Below, one piece after another: positions 53,056-62,489 of a DNA stretch of 64,000 bases; the stretch's first letter is position 1, and the number at the start of each line of letters is the position of its first letter. Under the pieces are notes generated by a model that worked only from the letters and a program-made list of their open reading frames with translations, did no database searches and was not told where the DNA came from. The position numbers and the translations under genes are program-made. The stretch lies in the NCBI RefSeq assembly GCF_042643165.1, contig NZ_JBHRSH010000001.1:2356001-2420000 (forward strand), in the 5' to 3' direction. This stretch comes from Hyphococcus aureus (GTDB lineage: Bacteria > Pseudomonadota > Alphaproteobacteria > Caulobacterales > Parvularculaceae).

Positions 53056-53254
53056 TCACGGTTAATGGATCACGCCGGGCCAGAAGACAATTAGCGGCCG
53101 CTCCTGACTGGAAAAAACATACTTAAAAGAACGCTCTACTTATTCGCTAAAATGTGCGGACAATTTTTCATTATTCGCAAGCGGTTCCCCTTATAAGCGG
53201 TTGTACCCTAAGGGGTTCTGCAACTGGCGGGGGAGAGTAACGCCGGAGGAACAG

Positions 53255-54526
53255 GTGACGATCTTCGCAATCGGTCTCGCCATTTTATCATTTTTCGCCG
53301 GAGTCGCCATCATGTGGCTCGTCTGCCGGCGGACGCGCAGCAAACAGCTCAACGCCGCGATGGCGGCCAATAACGCCTTCCTGTCGGCGTCGGCTCATCA
53401 GTTGCGCGCGCCGTTGAACCAGATTGTCGGCTCTCTTCAGGCGCTCGATTTCCAGAAAAACGGATTGACGAAAAAGCAGGAGCAGCTGATCGGCATCCTG
53501 AACGAGGGCTCCTACAATCTTCGCGGCTCGTTGATGGATATTCTCGATATTCTCGATTTGCAGTCGGACCGTCTGAATATTGAGGCGTCCAAGGTGAATT
53601 TCCGCGCGACATTGAGAACGCTTGAACGCCGCTTCGCAAAGCGGGCGGAGAAAAAAGGCCTGACCTTGAGCTTTGACACACGGAAACTGTCTCACTGGCA
53701 TTTTGAGATGGATCAGACGCGTTACATTCAGTGTGTGTCTACGGTCATTGCGCAGTCCATCAAGCAAACCGACTCCGGCGCGGTCAGCGTCGCGTTTGAT
53801 TTAACCGCCGCGGGGCCTCAATCGCAGGGATATCTGCAAGCCTATATCAAGGACAGCAGCGCGGGGATGGACCAGTACATGACGGAGTCATATTTCCGTC
53901 CCGACAAATACGAAAACAATGCGGAAATGATGGATACGGACGGGCGCCGTCTGTCGCTCATGCTGTCGCGCATGCTGGCTGAAAAAATGGGCGGATCGCT
54001 GACCGTCAAGAGCGCCTTTGGCAGCGGCGTTGCGTTCAAGCTTAGCGTTCCGGTGGCGATGACGAAGGTGCCGGCTGGCGAGGCGGAGCCGTCAACGGCG
54101 AAACCCGTCGAGCGGATGAAAGCGCACCTGGCTGACAAAACGATTCTGGTTGTGGATGACGACAAGATCAATCTCTTGATTATGAAAGAGTTGCTCGGCC
54201 AGGGGGAAGTCGGTGAAGTCCTGTTGGCGGCGAACGGAAGTGAAGCCGTTGAAATACTTAAAACCACGAAGTGCGATCTGGTGTTCATGGACATTCAGAT
54301 GCCGGTGATGGACGGCATCGCTGCGACGCGTGAAATCCGGGAAAGCGATGAGGCCTTTTCAAAGATTCCGATCATCGCGATGACCACGTCCGTGACGCGT
54401 GAATATCTGGTTCGCTATAAAGAGGCGGGCATGAACGCCGTCCTGCCGAAGCCGGTCATCATCGACACGTTGTACGAAACGCTTGAGACCTTTGTGGTCA
54501 AGAAAAAGCAGCGCGACGCCGCTTAA
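53255..54526 (+). CDS. Hybrid sensor histidine kinase-response regulator with degenerate kinase core
   Basis: A 423-residue protein from GTG 53255 (GGAGGA 4 nt upstream; a TTG at 53201 would be longer). An N-terminal membrane helix is followed by HisKA with SAHQLRAPLNQI and an HATPase-like domain. The N-box Asn is missing (CVSTVIAQSIKQTDSG, where NLLxNAxKFT is expected) and the G1 box reads DSSAGM. ATP binding is therefore doubtful. The C-terminal receiver is intact (ILVVDDDKINLL, D in VFMDIQMPVMDG, K in LPKPV). It may work as a phosphatase or as an accessory receiver. Confidence 0.82.
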   Translation: MTIFAIGLAILSFFAGVAIMWLVCRRTRSKQLNAAMAANNAFLSASAHQLRAPLNQIVGSLQALDFQKNGLTKKQEQLIGILNEGSYNLRGSLMDILDILDLQSDRLNIEASKVNFRATLRTLERRFAKRAEKKGLTLSFDTRKLSHWHFEMDQTRYIQCVSTVIAQSIKQTDSGAVSVAFDLTAAGPQSQGYLQAYIKDSSAGMDQYMTESYFRPDKYENNAEMMDTDGRRLSLMLSRMLAEKMGGSLTVKSAFGSGVAFKLSVPVAMTKVPAGEAEPSTAKPVERMKAHLADKTILVVDDDKINLLIMKELLGQGEVGEVLLAANGSEAVEILKTTKCDLVFMDIQMPVMDGIAATREIRESDEAFSKIPIIAMTTSVTREYLVRYKEAGMNAVLPKPVIIDTLYETLETFVVKKKQRDAA

Positions 54527-54611
54527 TTTTTCGATGATATCTCATGACTTGAGGCCGTTCCGCGAAAGCTGATATAAAGCCCCCCGAACAAGCTGGTTTG
54601 GCGTCCAGGCT

Positions 54612-54983
54612 GTGAAAATGGGGTGCGGCGTGGATATGTTCTGGCTCAAACTCATTCACACGCTCATAGCTGCGGTCAATGCATCCGCCGTGTTTTACAT
54701 TCTTTATTGCGGTCTGCGCGACCGTCATGGCCTCTGGCTCAATATTTCTCTGGTCATACTCGCAATCGAACTGGCGTGTCTCGCGATCTTTCGCGGTGAT
54801 TGCCCCTTGCAACTCTATGCGCGCCAACAGACCGGCAGTCACGCGCATGTCAGCGATCTGTTTTTGCCAGACTGGATGGCGCTCAGCATGATTCCGTTTT
54901 TTACGCCGATAACGCTTGTGGCGCTGGGGCTGGTGGCGCGAAATCAATGGCGCAGGTACAAAGATCGAAAAAGCGCACCCTAA
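54612..54983 (+). CDS. Small membrane protein, unknown function
   Basis: A 123-residue protein with about three hydrophobic segments (residues 10-33, 41-60 and 92-110) and a basic C-terminus (RRYKDRKS). Conserved-looking acidic residues lie in RGDCPLQLYARQQTG. I do not recognise the family. Internal ATGs at 54618 and 54636 are equally plausible starts. It is alone between the hybrid kinase and the carotenoid oxygenase. Confidence 0.6.
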   Translation: MKMGCGVDMFWLKLIHTLIAAVNASAVFYILYCGLRDRHGLWLNISLVILAIELACLAIFRGDCPLQLYARQQTGSHAHVSDLFLPDWMALSMIPFFTPITLVALGLVARNQWRRYKDRKSAP

Positions 54984-55052
54984 AGAGTGCTGCAAAAGCC
55001 GGTTTGCGTGCGCCCGGGATGCGGTAGAGTGGCCTCAATCAGGGAGATGCAA

Positions 55053-56441
55053 ATGGGCGGAAAAGCGCTGAACGACCTCAACCCCTATCTCCACGGCCTT
55101 TATGGGCCGGTGAAGGATGAAGTGACCGCGGATGATCTGCCGGTGATTGGCGAGATTCCGCGCGCGCTTCACGGAGCTTATTTTCGCAACGGGCCGAACC
55201 CGGCCGAACCGCCAAAGGGCATGCATCACTGGTTCGACGGCGACGGCATGATCCATGGGATCTGGTTCGAGAATGGCAGGGCGCGCTATCGCAACCGCTA
55301 TGTGCAAACCCAAGACCTGAAAGCCAATGGCGCATCGACCATGCCGGGGATTTTCGAGCCCTCGCGCGACGCGCCGGGCCGCAAGGTCCATTATCGTGAT
55401 ACGGCGAACACTGATGTCATCGTTCATAACGGCAAGCTGTTGGCGTTGTGGTATATCTCGGGCCAGCCGATCGCGGTGGATATAGAAACGCTGGACACGG
55501 TCGGCGTTGAAAATTTTGGCGGCAAGCTGCCGCGCAATATTTCGGCGCACTCGAAGACCGATCCCGTGACCGGCGAGCTCGTCTTTTTTGATTACGCGCT
55601 TTACGAGCCGAAGATGTGGACAGGAACGGTGTCAGCGGAAGGCGCGCTGACGCAGTTTCAGGAAATCGATCTGCCGGGTCCGCGCCTGCCGCACGATATG
55701 GGCATGACCGAGAACTACGTCATTCTCCATGACCTGCCGGTGATCTTTTCTGACAGCGCGATCCGCAATCGCTTGTGGCAGATTCATGTGGCGGACCAGC
55801 CCACGCGTTTCGGCGTTGTGCCGCGCAAGGGCGGAGACGCGAAATGGTTCGAGTTCCCGACCTGCTATGTTTATCACGTCATCAATAGTTGGGAGGAGGA
55901 CGAGGAAGTCGTCATGGCGGCCTGCAAGATGGTTCCGAATGGATTGAAACCTGATCCGAAATACGGGCCCTATGCTGCCATGGCCGATGTGCTTGCGCTT
56001 CGCGCGCAACCTTTTCTCTGGCGCATGAACATGAAGACCGGCGAGGGGCGTGAGCAACAGATCGATGATGCGTTGTCGGAGTTTCCGGTGATCAATAACG
56101 ATTATGCCGGACGCAAAGCGCGCTATTCCTATCACGTAGTTTTCGATGACTGTATCGAACAGCGCTTTTCCGGCCTGATGAAATACGATCTTCAAACCGG
56201 CAAAAGCGAACGCCACGATTTTCCGCAAGGCGTTTTCGGCTCAGAGCCTGCGTTCGCATCACGCATTGGCGCCAGTGAAGAAGACGACGGCTGGCTTGTG
56301 ACGTTTACTGCGGACATGGATGGCAACTCAGAGGCGCATGTCATCGACGCGCGGAATTTCTCCGCGCCGCCGGTTGCGAAAGTGCAACTCCCTTGCCGCG
56401 TCCCTGCGGGGTTTCATGGAATATGGGCGCAAGGCGTGTGA
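55053..56441 (+). CDS. Carotenoid cleavage oxygenase family protein
   Basis: A 462-residue non-haem iron dioxygenase that cleaves polyene double bonds. The start is RNGPNP-type (AYFRNGPNPAEPPKGMHHWFDGDGM). Iron-binding histidines are visible at H166 (SAHSKTD), H214 (LPHDMGMTENY), H275 (VYHVINSWEE) and H455 (GFHGIWAQG). ATG 55053 has AGGGAG 6 nt upstream. Substrates may be carotenoids, apocarotenoids or lignin stilbenes. A hairpin spans its stop codon. Confidence 0.92.
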   Translation: MGGKALNDLNPYLHGLYGPVKDEVTADDLPVIGEIPRALHGAYFRNGPNPAEPPKGMHHWFDGDGMIHGIWFENGRARYRNRYVQTQDLKANGASTMPGIFEPSRDAPGRKVHYRDTANTDVIVHNGKLLALWYISGQPIAVDIETLDTVGVENFGGKLPRNISAHSKTDPVTGELVFFDYALYEPKMWTGTVSAEGALTQFQEIDLPGPRLPHDMGMTENYVILHDLPVIFSDSAIRNRLWQIHVADQPTRFGVVPRKGGDAKWFEFPTCYVYHVINSWEEDEEVVMAACKMVPNGLKPDPKYGPYAAMADVLALRAQPFLWRMNMKTGEGREQQIDDALSEFPVINNDYAGRKARYSYHVVFDDCIEQRFSGLMKYDLQTGKSERHDFPQGVFGSEPAFASRIGASEEDDGWLVTFTADMDGNSEAHVIDARNFSAPPVAKVQLPCRVPAGFHGIWAQGV

Positions 56442-56453
56442 TGTGCGCCTTGC
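56429..56453. terminator. Hairpin between convergent oxygenase and EAL genes
   Basis: A perfect 8-bp stem (GCAAGGCG against CGCCTTGC, 9-nt loop) covers the oxygenase stop codon in a 33-bp convergent gap. There is no T-run, so termination is likely but not certain. Confidence 0.4.
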
Positions 56454-56474
56454 CTTGATCGGTTGTTTGTCTGC

Positions 56475-58511
56475 TTATTCCGCGGCTTGCGGCTCGACCG
56501 TTTCCTGCTCGCGCCGTTGTTCGGCGCGCGCGGCGGCGCGCCGTTTCCAGGAACGTCTCCAGCTTTTCGGCCAGAAATGCGATGAGATCGGAACGACCGT
56601 GCGCTTGAGGAACGGCTTGCGGCGGCGAACAGGCGCGGCCGCTTCTGCGGTTTCGCGATTAAGATCGCCGAGCATGGACTCACTGGACGGGTCGGCGAAT
56701 AGCGGCGCTTCTTCTGGCGCTTCCTGTTGCGGCGCGGGGGCGGATTGCACAGGCGGCGCGACGGGCGCCGGGGCGCGTGGCGCAGGCGCTTCGCGCGGCG
56801 CAGGTCTTTGCGGCGGCAGGTTGAGACCGCTTGGCTCGATCGGCGTGTCGGGTTCGCCGAACAGGGCTGGCGCGCCAACGCGAATGCCGGGCTGGAAATA
56901 GGCGCCGGAGGCGCCGACCGCGAGCGAGACGGGATTGGCGAACGCAGCCGCTGCTGCAGCCTGCGCCGCATTCTCCTGAGCGCTGCTCTCTTGCGCTCGA
57001 CTTTCCTGAGCCATGGCGCGTTCGATGATAGAGGGCTTCGCGGCGTCTTCTTTGACTTGCTTTTGGGCGGCCGGCTTTTGCGCCGGCTCTTGTTTAGGCG
57101 GCGCAATGTCTTCGCGCGTGATGAAAACCGGCGTTCCCTGTTCGGCCGGTTCGCCAGCGTTAGGCGTTGCGTCAGCAGCAGGTGATTGCGGCTCGGCGGT
57201 TTGTTCTGGCGCGCTCGCCGTTTCCGGTTGTGATTGCGTTTCGGGCGCGGAGGGCTTTTCGTCCGGCGTAAAGGCGCGGGTCAGCATGTCCTGCATGTCT
57301 CGCGGCGCAGGGGCTGCCGCATCGGCGGAGACATCGGTGACCTCGTCCGCCGGGCGCGCAGCGGCTTTGGCTTTCGCGCGCTCGATGGCGGCGGTTTTTC
57401 GCTCGGCGCGCGCCTTGGCGCGTTTCGCCAAAGCGAGGGCTTTCGCTTTTTCGCGCGCCTTGGCTTTCTTTGCGTCTTCCTCGCTTGGCGCCGTGTCGGT
57501 CCGGCTTGCCGCTTTGGCCGCAGATGCGGGCTTGGCTGGCGTGTCGGGCTGGGCCGGCGCGTCATATTGGGCGACGCGTTCGTTCAGACGCTCGATCAGC
57601 GCGTCTTCGGTTGGCGCGCCTTCTTTTTTCTTGGCGGGCTCAGCCTCGGACGCTTGCGCCGCCGGCGCTTCGGTCCGGAAGAGAGCGGTGAGGTTCGCTT
57701 GGCTCAACGGTTCGAGATCGAGAAGGCCGCGCACCTCGTTGATGCGATGCGGCCGGAATTCCTTGAGCGAGCCGACCTTGGCGAGATGGTTGCCTTGCGC
57801 CGCCGTAAAGCCGAGACCGCGCAGCGCTGCGAGCGACGCCTGATCCTCAACCCCGACGGCGGTGATTGCGGCGTTGGCGTTGTTGGCGACGTCGAGAAGA
57901 TCGGCGATGGCGGAAAGGCCGGGCCCGCGCACTGTGCGCGCAAATCTGAGGATCGCGGAGCCGCCGGTTTTAATTTCGTCGAAAGGAAACGGATCGAGAG
58001 AGCGCAACAACTCATTAGCGCGTCCGCGCACCTCAATGGCGAGACGCGCGCCGGTTTTGGCTAGACGCTGGAAATGGACCTGCGCCGCTTCGATGGACAT
58101 ATCGACCGGCGGCATCGGACATTCGAGGGTGACGAGATCGGCCGGGAAATCATTATCGCGCAAGAGCTTTGCGAAATGCGAGGTGAAGGCCTCGTCGCTG
58201 AGATCCGAAAGGGCGAGATTGACCGACAGGCCCGGAGGCCAGGGACCGCGCCACTCCATGTAGGATTTGAGGGAACTCGCCAGCACATAGCGGGTGAGCT
58301 CGCTCATCCGCCCCTGGGATTCGAAAAACGAAATGAAAGCGCCCGGCGGCAACAGGCCGAGTTTGGGGTGGCGCCAGCGCACGAAGGATTCAACCCGGGC
58401 GAGGGCGCCGTTGCCGAGATCGAACACTGGTTGAAACAGGACTTCGAAGTCCTTGTTTTTCAACGCATTGTCGATGTCGACATTGGAAAGCCGAACTGCC
58501 TGAGCGCCCAT
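56475..58511 (-). CDS. Degenerate EAL-domain protein with Ala/Pro-rich tail
   Basis: A 678-residue protein with an N-terminal EAL fold (about 15-245) lacking key catalytic residues. EAL/ELLR is VESFVRW, the DDFG motif reads IEVRG (near 159-163), and the later KxD segment reads EIKTGG. c-di-GMP hydrolysis is therefore unlikely and a receptor or scaffold role is more probable. A 330-residue Ala/Lys/Glu- and Pro-rich, probably disordered region follows (from about 290), with a basic coiled stretch near 340-390. The basic C-terminus (RRRKPFLKRTVV) may bind membrane or nucleic acid. Confidence 0.8.
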   Translation of the reverse strand: MGAQAVRLSNVDIDNALKNKDFEVLFQPVFDLGNGALARVESFVRWRHPKLGLLPPGAFISFFESQGRMSELTRYVLASSLKSYMEWRGPWPPGLSVNLALSDLSDEAFTSHFAKLLRDNDFPADLVTLECPMPPVDMSIEAAQVHFQRLAKTGARLAIEVRGRANELLRSLDPFPFDEIKTGGSAILRFARTVRGPGLSAIADLLDVANNANAAITAVGVEDQASLAALRGLGFTAAQGNHLAKVGSLKEFRPHRINEVRGLLDLEPLSQANLTALFRTEAPAAQASEAEPAKKKEGAPTEDALIERLNERVAQYDAPAQPDTPAKPASAAKAASRTDTAPSEEDAKKAKAREKAKALALAKRAKARAERKTAAIERAKAKAAARPADEVTDVSADAAAPAPRDMQDMLTRAFTPDEKPSAPETQSQPETASAPEQTAEPQSPAADATPNAGEPAEQGTPVFITREDIAPPKQEPAQKPAAQKQVKEDAAKPSIIERAMAQESRAQESSAQENAAQAAAAAAFANPVSLAVGASGAYFQPGIRVGAPALFGEPDTPIEPSGLNLPPQRPAPREAPAPRAPAPVAPPVQSAPAPQQEAPEEAPLFADPSSESMLGDLNRETAEAAAPVRRRKPFLKRTVVPISSHFWPKSWRRSWKRRAAARAEQRREQETVEPQAAE

Positions 58512-58681
58512 CCCTTATTGCCCTTCCGCCAGCCGAAATGGCTGCGACCCCCGGTTAACATTCCGTCCATAATCCGTGGCGCGGGTTAATTCTCGCTGAA
58601 CAGAAACCGGAAGTATTCGGCGGCACACTGCGTCGATTCAGGGTGCAAGGTAAACCGCTGATTAACGGGTCTGGAAAAAGC

Positions 58682-59491
58682 TTAATAGTCGAATTGTTCG
58701 CGCAGAACGCGCTCTTCGAGCGACTGGCCGCGGTCGAACAGGAGGGTCATGGAAATATCGCGATTCTCGCGCGCCTCCACCCGGATGACGTCACGCACTT
58801 CCTGATTATCGGCCACGGCGGAGACCGGCCGCTTGTCGCTTTCGAGGGTTTCAAAAGTCACGGACGCGTCGCGCGGCAGAAGCGCGCCGCGCCAGCGCCG
58901 CGGCCTGAAGGCGCTGATCGGGGTGAGGGCGAGCATCTGGGCGGAGATCGGCAGGATCGGCCCATGGGCTGAAAGATTGTAGGCGGTGGAGCCGGCCGGC
59001 GTCGACAAAAGGACGCCGTCGCAGGTCAGGCTCTCCATCCGGACCTTGCCGTTGACGGAGATGCGGATGCGGGCGGACTGGCGCGTTTCCCGGAACAGGG
59101 AGACTTCGTTGATTGCCGTTGCGGTGACGGTCTCTCCCCCCATAGTCGTCGCGGTCATGACGAGGGGGTGAATGATGGTCGGCTCGGCGTCGGCGATCCG
59201 CTCCGGCAATTCCTCCAGCCGCGCATCATTCATCATGAACCCGACCGTGCCGCGATTGATGCCGTAAAACGGCTTGCCCGTATGCATATGCGCACGCAGG
59301 ACGTCGAGCATATAGCCGTCGCCGCCGACGGGGACGATTACATCGCACTTCTCGACATCGTGATTGCCGTACCGGTCTTTAAGTTCCGCCAGGGTTTCCT
59401 GCGCCGCCGGCCTGTCATGGCCGATGAAGCACATTTTCACCGTTTTGGCGGTCAGCGCGCCTTCAGGCATTTGCCTCTCCCCAATTTGCAT
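58682..59491 (-). CDS. nadK: NAD kinase
   Basis: A 269-residue NAD kinase that makes NADP from NAD. The GGDG motif is VIVPVGGDGYMLDVL (near residue 56) and the NAD-binding segment is CDGVLLSTPAGSTAYNLSAHGPILP. Length and motifs are standard for the bacterial enzyme. It is divergent from egtB across 66 bp. Confidence 0.93.
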   Translation of the reverse strand: MQIGERQMPEGALTAKTVKMCFIGHDRPAAQETLAELKDRYGNHDVEKCDVIVPVGGDGYMLDVLRAHMHTGKPFYGINRGTVGFMMNDARLEELPERIADAEPTIIHPLVMTATTMGGETVTATAINEVSLFRETRQSARIRISVNGKVRMESLTCDGVLLSTPAGSTAYNLSAHGPILPISAQMLALTPISAFRPRRWRGALLPRDASVTFETLESDKRPVSAVADNQEVRDVIRVEARENRDISMTLLFDRGQSLEERVLREQFDY

Positions 59492-59557
59492 TACACTGGG
59501 GCTTTCGGGTTATGATGCAATACGCGCCTTGTCTGTCATCAAACGTCATGGAAGCCT

Positions 59558-60844
59558 ATGCCTCTGGATATGCCCGCAGGTCTCGATCGCGCCACTATAG
59601 TCGAAAGATTCCGCCGCGTCAGGAAGGATAGCGAGGCATTAGCAGCGCCGCTCTCGCCCGAAGACTGCCTGTTGCAGTCCATGGAGGCGGCGAGCCCTGC
59701 AAAGTGGAACCTCGCTCATACAAGCTGGTTTTTTGAAACCTTCATTCTGGCGCCGCATGCGCCTTCCTATGAACAGTTTCACCCGGATTTCAGCTATCTC
59801 TTCAACTCCTATTACAATGGCGTCGGCGACCGGCATCCCCGTGACATTCGCGGGCTCGTCTCCCGTCCGTCGCTCGACATGGTTTACGCCTACCGCAAGC
59901 ATGTGAACGAGGCGTTGACCGCTTTCATAGAAAACGCGGAAGAAAAACAGCTTCTCGATGTCGCCGCGCTTATGGTGCTCGGCTTCGCCCATGAGGAACA
60001 GCATCAGGAATTGCTGCTGACGGATTTGCAGCACGCCATGTCTTTCAATCCGACAAAGCCGGCCATCTATGAGGATGCGGGCGGCGCCGTGGCACATGCG
60101 GCGCCTTCAATGCGCTGGCGCCGGATGGAAGGCGGCTTGTGCGATATTGGCTGGGATGGAGACGGGTTCGCCTTCGATAATGAAGGCCCGCGCCACAAGA
60201 TTTATCTGCATCCGTTTGAGCTTGCGAACCGGCCGGTGACCAACGCCGAGTTTATCGCTTTTATCGAAGACGGCGGCTATGAAACGCCCGATCACTGGCT
60301 GTCTGATGGCTGGGATAGGGTGCGGATGGAAGAATGGCGCGCGCCGCTTTATTGGCGCGAGGTAGACGGACGCTGGTTGCAATATTCTCTCTTCGGCGAA
60401 CGCGAAATTAATCCGCATGCCCCGGTTTGCCATGTGAGCCATTACGAAGCGGCGGCATACGCCAGCTGGGCCGGCGCGCGCCTTCCTACCGAAGTCGAGT
60501 GGGAGGCGGCGGCGTCGCTGTTTCCGACGGAAGGCCGCTTTCTGGAAGCGGGCGTGCCGCGTCCGCCGGCGCCGGCGCCCCAGCCCGAAGGCGATGAGCT
60601 GTTGCAACTCTTCGGCGATGTCTGGGAATGGACCGCGAGCGCGTATCTTCCCTATCCGGGATTCGCGGTCGCGGACGGCGCGGTGGGCGAATATAATGGC
60701 AAGTTCATGTCGGGACAGATGGTGCTCAAGGGCGGGTCCTGCGCATCCCCCGCAGGACATTTGCGTGTCTCCTACCGCAACTTCTTTCCGCCGGATGCGC
60801 GCTGGCAATATTCCGGCTTCCGTCTCGCCCGGGATATTAACTGA
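59558..60844 (+). CDS. egtB: Ergothioneine biosynthesis protein EgtB
   Basis: A 428-residue iron-dependent sulfoxide synthase that joins cysteine or gamma-glutamylcysteine to trimethylhistidine. The DinB-like N-terminal domain carries the metal ligands H54 (NLAHTSWFFE) and H145/H149 (AHEEQHQEL). The C-terminal formylglycine-like domain ends GGSCASPAGHLRVSYRNFF and QYSGFRLARD. The usual partner egtD, the histidine methyltransferase, is not adjacent. Confidence 0.93.
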   Translation: MPLDMPAGLDRATIVERFRRVRKDSEALAAPLSPEDCLLQSMEAASPAKWNLAHTSWFFETFILAPHAPSYEQFHPDFSYLFNSYYNGVGDRHPRDIRGLVSRPSLDMVYAYRKHVNEALTAFIENAEEKQLLDVAALMVLGFAHEEQHQELLLTDLQHAMSFNPTKPAIYEDAGGAVAHAAPSMRWRRMEGGLCDIGWDGDGFAFDNEGPRHKIYLHPFELANRPVTNAEFIAFIEDGGYETPDHWLSDGWDRVRMEEWRAPLYWREVDGRWLQYSLFGEREINPHAPVCHVSHYEAAAYASWAGARLPTEVEWEAAASLFPTEGRFLEAGVPRPPAPAPQPEGDELLQLFGDVWEWTASAYLPYPGFAVADGAVGEYNGKFMSGQMVLKGGSCASPAGHLRVSYRNFFPPDARWQYSGFRLARDIN

Positions 60845-60914
60845 TCTCCATCATGGCGCGGCGCGGGCTCTTCCCATATGATCGCCTTCACAAAAAAGAC
60901 TTGGAGGATCGGTC

Positions 60915-61748
60915 ATGACAGCACAGATGAAAGCCCCGACAGGGATCGACAAAGCCCCCGGTTTCAGCATTCCCGATCCGCTCGACCTGCCGACGCTGAA
61001 GGGCAAGATTAGCGATGAGGAATGGAAGCTGCGCTGCGATCTCGCGGCGACATACCGTCTTGCGTCGATCTATGGCTGGACCGATCTGATCTTCACGCAT
61101 TTCTCCGTGCGCTGCCCTGATGAAGACGGCAAAGCGCGTTTTCTGATCAATCCTTATGGAGTTTTGTTTGACGAGATGACGGCGTCGTCTCTGGTCAAGG
61201 TCGACGTCGACGGTCAGGTTGTCGGCGACACGCCTTATTTCTCAAATCCGGCGGGCTTCACCATTCATTCGGCGGTGCATATGGCGCGCCAAGACGCCCA
61301 TGCGGTTTTACATATTCACTCGCCATATGGTGTCGCAGTGTCGGCGCAGCAGGATGGCCTGAAGCGCCTGACGCAATTCGCCATGGTGGTGCATGACGAT
61401 GTCGCCTATCACGACTATGAAGGGATCGCGCTGGACCATGATGAGCGCGAGCGGCTTGTCGCCGATATGGGCGCGCATCATTTTGTGATCTTGCGCAATC
61501 ACGGCACGCTGACCGTGGGCGCCAATTGCGCGACTGCGTTTTTGCGCATGTATTTCCTCGAACAGGCCTGCAAGGCGCAGATCCTCGCCCAGTCGGACAC
61601 CAAACCGCCGCGCGAGGAAGGCCCGGAAATGAGCGCGCGGGTGATGCAGCAAGGCTCGCCAGCCTTTGTGCCCGGCCTTGGCGATAATCTCGCCTGGCCC
61701 GGATTGCTCCGCAGGCTGAACAGGCTGAAACCGGGGTATGATGTTTAG
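60915..61748 (+). CDS. Class II aldolase/adducin family protein
   Basis: A 277-residue protein of the class II aldolase/adducin head-domain family. Zinc-binding histidines appear as HAVLHIHSPYGVAVSAQ and ILRNHGTLTVGA. The upstream Gly-rich THFSVRCPDED and INPYGVLFDEMTASSL segments are typical. Members act as aldolases/epimerases or are non-enzymatic. A Shine-Dalgarno GGAGG precedes the ATG. The substrate is unknown. Confidence 0.85.
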   Translation: MTAQMKAPTGIDKAPGFSIPDPLDLPTLKGKISDEEWKLRCDLAATYRLASIYGWTDLIFTHFSVRCPDEDGKARFLINPYGVLFDEMTASSLVKVDVDGQVVGDTPYFSNPAGFTIHSAVHMARQDAHAVLHIHSPYGVAVSAQQDGLKRLTQFAMVVHDDVAYHDYEGIALDHDERERLVADMGAHHFVILRNHGTLTVGANCATAFLRMYFLEQACKAQILAQSDTKPPREEGPEMSARVMQQGSPAFVPGLGDNLAWPGLLRRLNRLKPGYDV

Positions 61749-61759
61749 ATAGCGTCTCT

Positions 61760-61864
61760 CTTCCCCCGTTTACGGGGGAAGTGCCGAGCCCATAGGGCGA
61801 GGCGATGGGGGCCTATATGCCCCCTCCGTCCGCTTCGCGGACACCTCCCCCGCAAGCGGGGGAG
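61760..61864. repeat. Composite palindromic intergenic repeat
   Basis: Two hairpins flank a hinge: CTTCCCCCGTTTACGGGGGAAG (61760-61781) and CTCCCCCGCAAGCGGGGGAG (61845-61864), with a further palindromic TCCGCTTCGCGGA between them. GC-rich elements of this form recur in alphaproteobacterial intergenic regions. Here it sits between convergent genes and may also end transcripts. Confidence 0.7.
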
Positions 61865-61891
61865 GAGAACTCATACAGATGTCTTCTGGCG

Positions 61892-62335
61892 TTATTTCAG
61901 CGTCTTCAGATAAGCGATGAGGTCGGCGCGCTTTTCCGCGTCGCGCTGGCCCACATAAGCCATGCGGTTGCCGCGCATGAAAGCTTGCGGGTTCTCGATA
62001 AAGGCGCTGAGATTTTCCTCGGTCCAGACGACGTCCGAATCGGTGAACGCCTTTGAGTAGGCGAAGCCGTCCGCCTTGCCGGCGCTGCGGCCGACAACCC
62101 CGAACAGATTGGGGCCGACCCGGTGGGGATCGCCTTCCTTGGCCGTGTGGCAGATCGCGCATTCGTTAAACAGCTTGCGCCCGCGCTCCTCTGGCGTCGT
62201 TGTCGGCGCTGCGGCGGGGGCTGGGCTGGGCGCCTCGGCGGCCGGCGCGACATTCTCGCCAGATCCCGCGCTTTCGCTCTCAGCGCCGCAGGCGGCGAGG
62301 GTGAGGGCGGCGGCGAAAATGATGGCGTATTTCAT
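61892..62335 (-). CDS. Class I cytochrome c lipoprotein
   Basis: A 147-residue cytochrome c. The N-terminal lipobox is LAAC (Cys16), followed by an Ala/Pro-rich linker. The haem motif CAICH spans residues 59-63, and the axial Met lies in FMRGNRMAYVG (M120 or M125). It resembles the c2/c-550 group (GPNLFGVVGRSAG, then EKRADLIAYLKTLK). It is probably membrane-tethered and shuttles electrons in the periplasm. Confidence 0.93.
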   Translation of the reverse strand: MKYAIIFAAALTLAACGAESESAGSGENVAPAAEAPSPAPAAAPTTTPEERGRKLFNECAICHTAKEGDPHRVGPNLFGVVGRSAGKADGFAYSKAFTDSDVVWTEENLSAFIENPQAFMRGNRMAYVGQRDAEKRADLIAYLKTLK

Positions 62336-62413
62336 GAGGGACTCCCGGGACTTGAATCAGACCTCTATACCCTCTAGTCAGGCGGCGTCCAATCCGGTAT
62401 CGGTGCGGCCAAC

Positions 62414-62489
62414 GCCCCTATAGCTCAGCTGGTAGAGCAACTGATTTGTAATCAGTAGGTCGTTCGTTCGAGTCGGACTGGGGGCACCA
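62414..62489 (+). tRNA. tRNA-Thr(TGT)
   Basis: A 76-nt tRNA with encoded CCA and acceptor GCCCCTA/TGGGGGC (one G-T pair). The anticodon loop TTTGTAA gives anticodon TGT. The arms are intact. A palindromic repeat and a GIY-YIG gene follow directly. Confidence 0.96.

Noticed and set aside
56700..57843. Rightward open frames within the EAL gene
   Set aside because: They are antisense shadows of the Ala/Pro-rich, GC-rich tail and lack any family features.
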